Source of the DNA: Nymphaea colorata
Lineage: Eukaryota; Streptophyta; Magnoliopsida; Nymphaeales; Nymphaeaceae
Length of the DNA stretch: 64,000 nucleotides
NCBI RefSeq assembly: GCF_008831285.2
Contig: NC_045149.1
Span: forward strand, 22,946,535-23,010,534
Direction of reading: 5' to 3'
In this document: positions 35,496 to 46,859 of the stretch, piece by piece
Layout of the letters: every line of letters starts with the position of its first letter
Numbering within the stretch: position 1 is the first letter of the stretch
The notes under the pieces: model-generated
Databases searched by the model: none
The model's input: the letters and a program-made list of their open reading frames with translations, nothing else
What the model was told of the DNA's origin: nothing
Position numbers and translations under genes: made by a program

Positions 35496-37106
35496 TCGAT
35501 TGGATTTGAATTAGCCGATGGAGCAATTCTTATAATACCGTTTCTGACAACATTGGAACCAGTATTAGATGATTCAGCCTTTATTATGGAGCATAATTGC
35601 TGGGATCGTGAGATCTTCTTGTTTACTTCAATTTTATACTCACACAAAAACCTGTCTTCTTATCGTTTTTAAAAACAATTGGCTGTGGAATTCCCACTTG
35701 CACACATCCAACAACAAAAGGTTAAAAGTTAAAACACTAAATTAAAACAAAAAAACAGTCAACGATTGAGATGCGTGAAGATCTGATCTCGTGCAAAAGA
35801 AAAAAAAAAATTACTTTAATTACCATGGCAGTGAATACGTGATCAAGCTCCTTCATTGTATATATATTTAATTAGCCTGTCCCCAAGTGCCGCCAACGGC
35901 TACCAAAAAACTTGGTTAATAATTTTTTTTTTTACTTTAATTAAATTGGCAGAGGCAGTTTCCTCGAGTAAAGAAAAGGCTTTTTTTTTTTATGCTTCAA
36001 CGTTCGAATCCCTAAGACGAAACTGAAATTCCAAATATGCCCTCCAAAATTGCAAGTTTGACCTTTTGACTGGATTGACATCACTAATGACGAACCTGTC
36101 CCTCCTTTTGGTTTCTAGGGGGTCAACAAAGGGACGTTACATGTTTCTCTCTCTTCGACCAACTATTAAAATTAACCAGGGATTTTTTGGGTGAGACTTT
36201 TAAACAAAGTTTTAGGAGCAAAATTTGGTTTTTCAAATGTTGGAGTTCTGTCAAAATTGAATTCGAACCTAATTTTACAAACAGAAGTGAAAAACAAAAA
36301 GTCATTTTGTAGATGTGTCGCTAAAAAAAAATATGCTAAAACTCTTTAAAAAAATTGGCTTTTATAAATGATATTAAAAAAAGAGGGTGTTTTTTAGAGC
36401 ACTTATATTTTATAAGGATCGCTAAGTCATAAACGCAACCAGTCAATAAAATTTTGAAATAATAATTTGTCGTCTTTTTTGAATCTTTATAGAATTATAT
36501 ATACGGAAAATGAGGATGGAGCTATGTAACCTTAAACAGGTTTTTGATTGAGTTTGTTTGGAGATTTCTTTGTCTCTCATCTCAAGGGCAATTCCGGAAG
36601 AGTTTTTGAGATCCTTGTTCTATGGGGAAGGGAGTGAAGGGTGACGTTGCAGCAGGAAGTGGGGCCCACGTGGGGGGAAGAGTGTGGAGGGGGAGGGAGG
36701 AGGGAGTGGAGGGTGTGTGGTCCTTTTGAATGGCCATCCTATCGGGGGGGGGCAACTTGCCCTCCCTTTTCTCTCTCTCTAAAGCCAAAAAGTCTCACGC
36801 TTTCCTGCCCTCTTTCTCCCTTCCTTTTTGGGGGCATACCCTCCAAAGAAAGGCGTTGAAAAAGCAAAGCCCTCCCCCCCTTTTCTCTCTCTATCTCTAT
36901 CTGAGGCGACCCAAAATAAGAGGGGAGGAAGAGTGAGAAAGTGGCGAAAGAAAATGGTTGAGAGAGAAAGAGAGGGTGATGCTGATGATGGGAGAGAGGT
37001 TGATTGAGAACGATAAGAGTGTTGCCTAGGAAGGAGAAAAGGAGAAAGAAGGTAGAGTACAGATACAGGGACGAAGGCGAAGGGAGTTAGTCTGGTAAAC
37101 CAACCA

Positions 37107-37146
<40 letters not shown>

Positions 37147-37245
37147 TGGTTTCTGCCAAGAAACTGAGAAGGAAGTTTTTTTTTTTTCTTTTTTCTTTTT
37201 GTGGTGAACGAGAGAGAGAGGGCAATGTGAAATTTGGGGCCTGGA
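35496..37245 (+). promoter_or_regulatory. Upstream region of the MORN gene
   Basis: Intergenic AT-rich DNA up to about 36,560, then a G/A- and C/T-rich proximal region typical of plant 5' leaders, with a GA tract at 37,110-37,144. The 148-codon minus-strand frame over 36,779-37,225 is low-complexity (Ser-Leu repeats read from GA tracts) and I reject it as a gene. The transcription start is not defined by the sequence. Confidence 0.5.
37110..37144. repeat. GA microsatellite in the MORN gene leader
   Basis: About 35 bases of uninterrupted GA repeat about 100 bases before the start codon. Such tracts are common in plant 5' UTRs and bind GAGA-type factors, but no role can be shown here. Confidence 0.9.
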
Positions 37246-40200
37246 ATGCATCAGAAGAAGTCGGAATTACAGATCGGAACCGAAAGCAGAGGTGTTTCCT
37301 CCGGTTTCAGCCGAGCACCGCCTCTCCACCACCACCATCAGCAGCAACAGCCGAATGATACCCTAATCTCGACAACCCACAAGCGGGCCATGACATCCAC
37401 GCCTTCCTCCCTCTCCCGTTCCCCGACCCTCTCCTCCCTCCCCATCACTCCGGCCGGTGCGACCACCTCCTCCGCCTCTCCCGCCACCGCCTCCAGCGCC
37501 ACCACCAACACCGCCGTTACCTCCTTCCGTTCGCCTCCATTTGCGGTGGCGCCGTCTGCGTCCTTCCTGCGATTCCTCCGCCGATTATCCTTACACCACC
37601 ACTACTACCATCACCATCTCAAGCCTCGGTTCCTCCTCCCACCTTCGCTCATCATCGCTGTCCCCGCCTTCTGGTGGTTCTTCAAAACCTCCCCGTCCGA
37701 ACTCGGCCTCTGGTTCGATTTCTTCTCGGCCCTTGCCTTTGCGGCCGCCCTCCTCCTCTCCTTTCGTTTCTCCTTCCCTCGCCTTTCACTTATCCGCCTC
37801 ATCAAGCCAGTTTCTTCCCTCCTTCCTTCCTATGAACGCCTCAAACTCAAATCCTCTTCACACTCCCACCATGTTCAGTGGACCATCGGCTCCAAAGCGA
37901 GGCCGGAGAAGATGTCCGCCATTAACGCCAGGGAAGGTGTGATTGTTTACAGCAATGGGGACGTATACGAGGGTGAATTCCATAAGGGGAAGTGTTCCGG
38001 CAGCGGCGTCTACTACTACTGTATGAGTGGTCGCTATGAGGGAGATTGGGTCGATGAGAAGTATGACGGCTATGGTGTGGAGACATGGGCAAGGGGAAGC
38101 AGATACAGAGGGCAGTACAGGCAGGGATTGAGGCACGGTTATGGAGTTTATCGGTTCTATACCGGCGATGTGTATGCCGGGGAGTGGTCGAATGGGCAAA
38201 GCCATGGATACGGAGTTCACACCTGCGAGGATGGTAGCCGGTATGTCGGGGAGTTCAAGTGGGGGGTCAAGCATGGTCTCGGGCATTACCATTTCAGGTA
38301 CAGCAAGGAACTGTTCTTTCTGTGGGCAGATTTCTCAGTTTTGCCAATGTTGCTTTAATGCTTATTTTGATGTTTTGCTTCATTTCATCAGTCAATCAAT
38401 TGAACTTTCTTGCTGGCATAGTTTCTTTCTGTTATTTTTTCGGTGTGATCTTCTGCAAGGGTCTTCTTGGAATCTTGAATCTTGCATCCAATTTCGACAC
38501 TTTCACATTGGATTGCTTATGTGAGACTTGGAATTCCGTAGGATATAATATTGAGCGTTGGCTTTATGAAATTGGAATTTTAAACTTCCATGGATGTTGG
38601 ATCTAGTTCGATACTTGGAAGGCATGTTCTGTTCAATATATAAGAAAAGAAAACCCCTCTCCAACACAAAACACAAATATTCACATGTCAAGGAAGACTG
38701 AGTATGAATAACTCCAGAGTTTGTTTGTTTGTTTTGTTTTTTTTTTGTTTTTTTTTGTTTTTTTTGTTTTTATCATCATCCATCATTTAGACTTTAGGAA
38801 ACATGAAACTATCCCAACATATCAAAGATATTAGAAAATAAATAATCAGACTAAGTTTTTTTTCTACGTTTCTTAGTTTATCAGCTATATGCTTCATGGG
38901 AACCGGGCACCACATAAATAGTGGACTTGATCCATCGTTGTTGTATAACCTTGATGAAGATAAAACTTGCGTTAGTTGCTTTTTAGAAATTTAAGAAAAA
39001 ATTAACAAAATTTTTGTTTTTGACTTCGAGAGAACATCTTGAGCAGGCAGTTTCAAACGCTAGTGCTTCAATTTTCCATCACCAAAATTTCTCACATAAA
39101 ATTGTGTTTGATAGATTTGGTTATGGTTATGTAAGGACCACACAGGTTGTGTCAAAACTGATTAATGTGGGTTCAGCGTATTTCAGCGACAATGGTGAAA
39201 ATGATTGTCACACAAATAGAGATAGATAGACAAAATGACTTAGCATGTATTGAACCTATGAATAAGCATTGGTTTGAATGGATTCAAATACTGAGATGTT
39301 TGGCAGAGTCGTTGTTTGTCTTGATGCAGATATAGTGGTCCTGCATTTGGGAATGAGCTACAAAGACCAGAATAGGATATCAGTTTCTCTGCATTTCCAG
39401 TCCACTATGTTGAGATGGATCGCATCATGACCTTGTATGTGGTACAAGAGAAGAATAACTTGTTTCTGTGCCTATGTCATAAACAAGAAATAAATTTTGA
39501 ATAGTTATTGTATGCCAATAGCATTTTTACAGTTAGTTTGTCAGTGTGTATTCTTTTGCAATGGTTAGGTGACCATTGAGCATGAGTGCTTCAGAAATAA
39601 ATTGATCAACTGAAACACTTAAGGAAAAGGCCTGAGAGATTTGTTGCCTGCATAAGTGCCTTCATTGAGGTGTAACCTTTTTTTATGATGACAGCTGGCA
39701 GAAACAGTTAGCGTATGAGTTGCAGTTTTGCATGAGATTCAGATTCAGTTTTTCTACTGTTTCTTGTTTTCTGCTTTTGATCCTGGTGATTCTATTAGCA
39801 CTAGGGAGAACAATGTACTTTCTACAAATTCGAAGGCAAGCAGGGAATGCATAAGATCTAGGACTACAATGAGAATAAATGGTGGCAGACATGAGTTTTC
39901 CTTTTGGTTGGTCTCAATCTCTTTATGTATATGTAAAACTTCCTCCACTTCTGTTGGTTGTTTTACCTTTATCTGGCTTTCTTATCTGTTCATCGTTTTG
40001 GAAGTCAGAAATACCTCTCAGATGTAACTCCACAGCTTTTCTCATTTTGTCATAATAGGGCTTCTTCTCTCATTTCTTGACATAATGTTTCTGTTAAGTT
40101 ATTTTATTTTGCTTTTGTTGCAGCTGTTACTAGACGGTACTTTACCTTACTATTAGCTTTTGCAATATGTGGTAACAAGTTGATTATTTAATAGTATGAC

Positions 40201-40914
40201 AATGTTAGAATCTGCCAAAATTTTTCAATTCCACTTCTTGGCCATGTTGTTGCATTATCTGTAACAGAGGACATTATAGCGAAACACTGTATGCCTTTGC
40301 CTGTTCATGTGTGTGTATTTCTTTTTGAATAGTAGTTGAATGATAAGCTCTCTCGGTCATGTAGGAATGGAGACACATATGCTGGAGAATATTTTGCAGA
40401 CAAGATGCATGGCTTTGGAGTTTATCGTTTCGCAAATGGTCACAGATACGAAGGAGCCTGGCATGAGGGTAGGAAGCAGGGGCTTGGGATGTACACATTC
40501 AGGAATGGCGAGACACAGTCAGGCCATTGGCAGAACGGCAACCTTGAGACACCAAGTACACAGAATACCCATCCGGGGTCTCCAATTGCTGTTAATCATT
40601 CAAAAGTGCTCAATGCTGTCCAGGTAAAGAAAGTGATTCACATACTAATGGAGAGAATTATGATGTCTATTGAAATGAAAAAAATTGGTCGGCATTTTTC
40701 CTTGTACTGTTGAAGATGAACCTAAGCTGCACTCTCCCATTTTCAGGAAGCACGGCGAGCAGCAGAAAAGGCATATGAGGTGCCAAAAGTAGATGAAAGA
40801 GTGAATAAGGCAGTTGCAGGAGCCAATCGAGCAGCTAATGCTGCAAGAGTGGCAGCAGTTAAAGCTGTTCAGAAAAGAATGCACAAGGATGATATAGCAG
40901 CACAGATGGTGTGA
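37246..40914 (+). CDS. MORN-repeat membrane protein, three exons
   Basis: Exons 37,246-38,297, 40,365-40,623 and 40,747-40,914 join in phase (GT-AG) to 492 residues. The start gives MHQKKSELQIGTES, the N-terminus I recognise from the Arabidopsis MORN proteins of the At1g77660/At1g21920/At4g17080 type. Residues 1-100 are Ser/Thr/Pro/His-rich. Two hydrophobic segments (about 134-146 and 154-176) suggest membrane anchoring. From about 235 come seven MORN repeats and a partial eighth (YxGxWxxGxxxGxGxY pattern, e.g. NGDVYEGEFHKGKCSGSGVY and NGDTYAGEYFADKMHGFGVY), five in exon 1 and the rest in exon 2. The C-terminus is a charged Ala-rich helix (EARRAAEKAYEVPKVDERVN) that may be a coiled coil. MORN repeats bind phospholipid head groups or proteins. 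The group is sometimes labelled SET7/9-like, but no SET domain is present. The exact function is unknown. A further 3' exon in place of the last codons is possible. Confidence 0.93.
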
Positions 40915-42393
40915 ATTTTTTTTGTTACACTGTCACCAGTTCATTCAAACAAAAAACTTGGTCGAGGCTACGTTGTAGACGGAATGTGGCTACAACTTAC
41001 AAGGGTTTGGCTGATGCTCTCACAAGCCTTTTGAGTACTCTAACAAGTGGCGCTGCTAGTAGACAATCCCATCTTGGGTATGGCAGGTTAGTGTCTTCTC
41101 TCTCTGTAAATAGATGGATGGAGGGACTGAACCAACAGCTTGCGCGAAAGTGCAAAGTTGGTGTTTTTTTGTCTTTGGATTTTTTTTTCTTCTACTTGTA
41201 AAGGGTAGTAGATGTACTGGCGCCAGGTAAAACCTCACCCAGTAATTATGTAATGTGTACCAAGCTTTTCTCAAGAAGATCAATGGTAATGACACTTTTA
41301 CCCATACATGGTTTCAGTAGTGTTCAACAGCAGGTTTCGCACTTGAACATTGAGAGAAAGAGAGGGTGAGGTGTCTCATAACCAAATCCTATAGAAAGCT
41401 TTTCCTAGCTTGCCATTAGGCCATTTTCCATGAACAAGCAGAGTATGAGAAACTAAAGTCTGATCAGCTACCCCAGAATCTAGTTAGCTTTATCTAGACA
41501 CCCAAATGAGCTAGTTTTCTGCCAAACCAACAGCCTGTGAACACTCTTGCCCTCAAAGGAAAAACAAACGGAGACAGGATATTGCCTCCAGAGCAGCATT
41601 AATTCATTCGTTGTTCATTCAGAGAATTGCAGTAATATAATACATGGAAAAGAATAGCTAGGACCATGGGAAAACTGGCAACAAGAAGAGCAGCGACCAG
41701 CGATCAAACTGTCCGGGAAAAAATATACCTATATCGCAGGCTTGTTCCAGGCAGTGATGTTATACGAGAACTAAACTGAAACTGCCAGTCTGGGAGCTGC
41801 ATTTAAGAAATTTAAATATCTTCCGTTATGGGTTCTGCGTTGAATAACTGTCGTCAATGCTAGTGTTTTATTTTTCAAAGAGAGGTTGGACTTCATTTTC
41901 ACGGCCTTTTATAGCACTTTAAGGTCCACACACGTGGGGGAAGATCATTGTCATGGCTCTCCTCAGATCTTATTAGCCATTATTCCACTGCAAGTTCTTT
42001 TTTCCTTGAGAAAGACGTCGAAGTGACCACCATAATGACAATTCCTCTCTTGATTTAATTATTACTTGTCAGTTCCGCATGGAGAAGCCCCCAAAGCCTT
42101 CTATTCAGTAAGAAGTGCCAAGCAATTCATGCACCGAGGAGAGCAAACAAAAATAGCAGCTACAAGACAGAACCCAAGGCGGGCAAAAAACCGCTACTAA
42201 TAAAAAAGAAGGAAGCATATAAATAAAGCTCTAACGCAGTCTTTCTTCCGGAGTGATGCGGAGTTCAGAGACGAGCACGGAGAGGCTCTAAAGAGTTCCA
42301 AAAGGAAGCTCTCCCTTCCAGCATGCATTTCAATCTTCTAATCCAATCCTTCCTTCCTGTTTGAGCCGATTATATCAGAAACTTCTTTCACAT
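40915..42393. other. Intergenic downstream of the MORN gene
   Basis: 3' flank of the MORN gene with no further gene. It includes 41,836-41,932, which is repeated in diverged form at 43,233-43,331 (both GCGTTGAA...AGAGAGGTTGGA...TAGCACTTTAAGGTCCA). Confidence 0.6.
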
Positions 42394-42396
42394 TTA

Positions 42397-42575
42397 AGGG
42401 CACGGTTTGATGGTTTTGAATTTTGATTCAATATAACTGGAATGGAATCAAAATTCTGGGTTTTAGTTTTCTAATTTCGAAAACAAAATACCCCATTTGT
42501 TCAATAATTCTAATTTCTTAAAAATGAGCATTTTGATTCTAAATTTTATGATTCTGGGTATATCAAATGCCCCCC
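42397..42575. mobile_element. Tourist-like miniature element
   Basis: About 180 bases are flanked by TTA (42,394-42,396 and 42,576-42,578). The left end is AAGGGCACGGTTTGATGG and the right end, reverse-complemented, is GGGGGGCATTTGATATAC. The ends resemble those of the 30,241-30,570 element. The interior is AT-rich, with ATTTTGATTC repeated in both orientations. Confidence 0.5.
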
Positions 42576-42644
42576 TTAACAAGAACTAGCATCTCAGTTT
42601 CAGGCAAAAGGGAAAGGGAGCTCCTGCAAAACTTTGAATCCCTA

Positions 42645-42965
42645 CGAGTCATGTTTGTTCCAGCTTTAGTTTTAGCTGCCACCCAACAAAACAAACTCCT
42701 TGGTATGACCTTGAAGCGATGTGGATACAGATTTGCTTGGAGCCTAGGGCAGGCCAATCGCCTTGCACCAATGAAGTCAACAACCACCCTCTCAAATTTT
42801 CCAAGTCTCTTGGTCTACTTCTATGAATTGCTTGAAAGTTGAAACTGCTCCACACAAGGTGTCTAGACCTCTTCTTAAGGTCAGCATAAGAGATCCTATT
42901 TTCACCATGGATGATAGCATTTGTACTTTTCCAAATCACCCATGTTGACTGTTTGAAGAAACCCC
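42645..42965 (-). mobile_element. Possible LINE 3' remnant
   Basis: On the minus strand an open frame reads STWVIWKSTNAIIHGENRIS and continues through RSRHLVWSSFNFQ. This is the look of the region after the reverse transcriptase of plant non-LTR retrotransposons (W-x-IW-x-x-x-N motif). It is short, without reverse transcriptase or poly(A) tail, so only a weak call. Confidence 0.35.
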
Positions 42966-43022
42966 TTCCAGCAGAATATTAATTACTCATTTTTAAAACT
43001 GTGGCCATGTCAACATTTTAAC

Positions 43023-43164
43023 AGTTCAATAATGGATCCACATGATGGAAATTTCTTGTTGAACTTTCTAGCAACACTGCTTGTACTCCAAAAAGTTCAA
43101 TAATGGATCCAAATGATGGAAATTTCTTGTTGAACTTTCTCGCAATACTGCTTGTACTCCAAAA
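43023..43164. repeat. 71-bp tandem duplication
   Basis: Two adjacent copies start at 43,023 and 43,094 (AGTTCAATAATGGATCC...CTTGTACTCCAAAA) and differ at only a few positions, so this is a recent duplication. Confidence 0.95.
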
Positions 43165-43331
43165 AGATGTCAAGAATGCTCCCTGCATTCTTTCAAGCTT
43201 CAAGCACAACAATTTGCAAGAGCCACCGCTCTGCGTTGAAGGCTGCAATTGTCATCACTGCTGGTGTTTTGTTTTTGGAAGAGAGGTTGGATTTAGTTTT
43301 TGCGGCCTTACATAGCACTTTAAGGTCCATG

Positions 43332-46044
43332 TAAGAGAAAAAGGTTGCTGCTGTTAACACTATGAGATCTTCTTGGCACGGCCGAGAGGCCGAAGAACTC
43401 TCTTTCCCCCGCTCTCGCGCATCAAACTTGAATGTCGCTAGTATATTTTCATTTATTATGAACTGAGATGACAGATTTGGTGATTGCCAAGAAAGCTCAA
43501 CCATTGATAGCTACTGAAGTGTATTGGAAGGACTCCGCCTGCTATTGGTAACTGTTCATTTGTTTGCCTTCATGATGAAAAAAACCACTTCGGGAAGAGA
43601 GAGACTCGGCTGCACTGGTTTAACTTGCGACACTTGCAATTACGGTAGTCGTCTCTTTAATGGTGTGAAACGAAAAGGCGAACGTTTTTCTGGAGTCCTT
43701 CATCCCGGCATGAACAACTTCTGCGTGCAGGAGGTCACGCCGAAGTTCTAGTACTGCAAGTGGAAATCAAATATCAATACTGCAAGAGTACTGTACATCC
43801 ATAATGAGGTCTTGGAGGGTGTAGCTTCGGATACTCTGCATATTTTAGTCCTCCCTCAATGGAGAGCGTAAGCTAAGAGTTGCTTGGAAATGTGTCAAAA
43901 GAGTGGCTTGAAAACAAATGTTTACTTCAGATATTCGCTTTAGTGTAAACACAATCAGACAAATGAATGTCATACGTACAAAAATGTCTTATCTATAATA
44001 ATCTTAGTGATAGTAATAATAACAATAATGCTAATTGGTTTTCTTTTTCTACCACTATAGGCGTCTCTTGGAAACATCTGATAAAATTGGAACCATACTA
44101 CTGTTGATAAAACATTAAAACATTGGTGTGTAAAATAAGTGAAAACTGTTCTTGATAACATCTTTAGAGTGAAAAGGAGAAACCCACCGCCTAGCTGAAG
44201 GCCCAAACCATCACTCAACCCCTGGTTCTCTTAGGGCGGCACGGCGGCACAAGGCATAATGCCCTCAGTGTCTTATAGTATTGCACCTGCTGCACTTCAA
44301 TCTGTGCATCAAGGGACCCTTTTTACAACATAAAAAGTTGATATCTCAAAGATTTCTTGTATGTTAACCCCTGCACTATCTTGCCAACCCTTCTATCTGT
44401 TTTGCCAACCCCTCGAGAATGTTCTTCGTAACATCCTCAATACCCAAAGCATAAATGAGTTCAAGAACTTGCTGTGATAGGCTAGAAATGCATCCTCAGT
44501 TAAGTCTGGACAACCAGCTCGGGTACTCGATACTCGCTCAATCGGACTTGGGCTCGAGAAAAACTGGCCCGGGTTAGCACAATGAGACTCGATTCAGTCC
44601 GATTAATTATAATAACAATATATATTTTATTATTAAATATTGAAAAAATCTTTTTATTTTAATTGGGCCATGCCGGACCCGGGCTCATGTTTTGGGCATC
44701 GGCTCTTCTCCAGTCGAACCGGCTCGATGCTCAGGTCATATAAAATTGGACACCATTGAAGAATTTGTCGGAGCAACTGAAGGTTGTTTACCACGATGAA
44801 CGACATACAAGCTGTAATGAAAATAAGAATGTCATGAGTTGGCCAAGGTTAGAGAATGACCTATCCTCATCTATCCTCATCTGTAAGTAGTTTCATGTAA
44901 TAAATCGGGAAAAAAAGTTCTTGAATTAGGGCAAGGTACATCCAAACAAACAGATTACAAGTTGTTTTCACATGTTATTAGTAAAATAACTACTAATAAC
45001 ATGTGATCATCTTCCATTTTCTTCTCGGAACTTGATCACATGAATGAGAATGGAGATATTTTTATCATAGGGATCCACGACCGGTCCATCCACACGCAAC
45101 ACGTAGTGTCCATTTGAAGAATTTCAAAAATCGATAACTCACACTTACCTACATCTTCAAGCCAATCATGTCTGGCTCTCTTTTCTTGCGCCTAGCTTCT
45201 ATAGCATCGTGGGATTTGTTTTCTCACAAATCCAGATACATAAATAAACGGAAAAACGTTTCATCTTTTATGTATGTACATTCAAGCAACTTATTTTTTA
45301 TGACAATTTTTTTTTTACTCCAGTGTAGTTAATGATGAAAACATCTCTAATTAATGAAAAATAAAAGTTTTTATAAAAAGATAAAAAACAGACCAAGAAA
45401 AGAAAAAAAGATTAAAAAATACATTGCTTTTAGACAATGACCAAAATGCCCTCCTTTTCCTTGAAGGGTTGGAGTGTTGTCAGGGTTTGTTTGCGCCTTG
45501 TCCCCACTTCAATTTTTTTAAATTTATATATAAAATTTAAAATTTTTTATTTATTATATATAAAAAATTTGAAAAAAAGATATTTCAACCTTATTCAAAA
45601 TTTTTAATTCCTGGCTCCACTCCTGGGTTTTATTTATTTGCCATCTTTAATTAGGTAACATTGCGTTCAATACTGTTGCTGCCAATGCATTGCAGATCAA
45701 CACACATTCTCTCCATTTATTTTAGCCTGCCTTGTTTATCAAGGCTGTCCACTTTGTTCCCCTTTTACTATTAATAGTCATATCAAATTCTACTTGGTAC
45801 AGGGTATAAAATGAACGAAGTCGACTCTGAGGTACCTTTATGGTTTTCTTTTTTTGAAATTCAAACGGTGAGACATTTTTTAGTCATTGAAAAGGCACTT
45901 GTTAGACATGCTTGATCAATCTGTGTTCCTAAGTCTGGAAAAATGCTTTTATACTTCTCAAAAGGTTTAGGTCGATGCAACTTATTGCTGAGGTGAAATT
46001 TTCTTTCAGCATGGTCACTGATCTCTGTATTACTGTGCATTTCA
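43332..46044. other. Intergenic, no gene supported
   Basis: It contains the 16-bp perfect inverted repeat at 44,968-45,006 and a repeat with GC-rich edges and an AT core at about 44,505-44,750 (GGGCTCGAG, GGCCCGGG, GGGCCATGCC, GACCCGGGCTC). The open frame at 43,524-43,751 (75 codons, Cys-containing) has no recognisable family. Confidence 0.55.
44968..45006. repeat. Perfect 16-bp inverted repeat
   Basis: The arms TCACATGTTATTAGTA and TACTAATAACATGTGA are separated by 7 bases. It stands alone in intergenic DNA with no neighbouring gene. Confidence 0.93.
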
Positions 46045-46330
46045 CTGCTTTGATTTGTAGGTGGGAGCTGAAACTGCAACAGGCCATCCGCAGTTTAATT
46101 TCTTCTTCTGTTCTGTTATTTTACTTCTTCTTTTTCTTCTTTCTCTTTTTATATTGATGACTTCGTTTATCTTCTTCACGTTTTGCTACTGTATACAGGA
46201 TGTGAACCAAGCGGTTGGCACAACTAGAATGAGAACAGGCCAGCAGGCAGCAGCTCAAGAGCTCCAGCCTCCTCCACATCTTGTGGGATTCCTTGCTTGC
46301 CCAGCTGAAGTTCCTAGAATTAAAAATATA
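46045..46330 (+). other. Exon-like sequence of unknown origin
   Basis: Two GC-richer pieces each sit behind an acceptor-like site: TTTGTAG before GTGGGAGCTGAAACTGC (about 46,060) and ATACAG before GATGTGAACCAAGCGG (about 46,201). The second is open as DVNQAVGTTRMRTGQQAAAQ and on through PHLVGFLACPAEV. They may be exons of a degraded or non-coding gene. No family is recognised. Confidence 0.25.
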
Positions 46331-46859
46331 TTTCTATTTCTGAGATTAATACTGCTGGGAAGTGGCGCGGCCATTCGTACAGCGGGTGACATTTGCAGAA
46401 GTTTCTTCTTCCACGCTAAGCATAGGTTCTCTATGTTCAGTATTTGTTCTGTAACGAGACAAAAAGGAAGAGAAGTGGATGTTTGTTCATGAAGGTACTC
46501 CTTGAACTGAACTTTGATTTTGTTTAGATAGCATGGGCATACACGTAAGGTCTTCAATGGATTATTGTCTTGTTGCGGCACAAATATAAGTATGTGCTCT
46601 TTCAGAATTTTTTGGAACTGTCCTTAGAGGTGTTTGAAGATGATCTAGCTATTCCAAGAGGTAACTATTAAGGTTCATGGTGGAAAGCCGCCAGTGACGG
46701 TTGTTTCAGCATGCTGAAGCACTAGCTTACTCCTCGATCTCATTCTATGAGGATTGCACTTTGGTCTTATTTAGTTTCTTATCTCATGACTTAGCTATTA
46801 AGTCAGTATTTTTGTGCATATGATGGCTAAAATTTTCTGTCACTTTCACTTTCAGCAAG

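Noticed and set aside
36779..37225. 148-codon minus-strand frame
   Set aside because: It is read through GA/CT simple repeats and gives Ser-Leu runs; it lies in the leader of the MORN gene.
37457..37942. 161-codon Pro/Ser-rich frame over MORN exon 1
   Set aside because: Shadow of the real frame; the long proline runs come from the C-rich coding sequence in another register.
43524..43751. 75-codon Cys-containing plus-strand frame
   Set aside because: Looked briefly like a small Cys-rich peptide, but its Cys spacing matches no family I know and it is not repeated elsewhere in the window.
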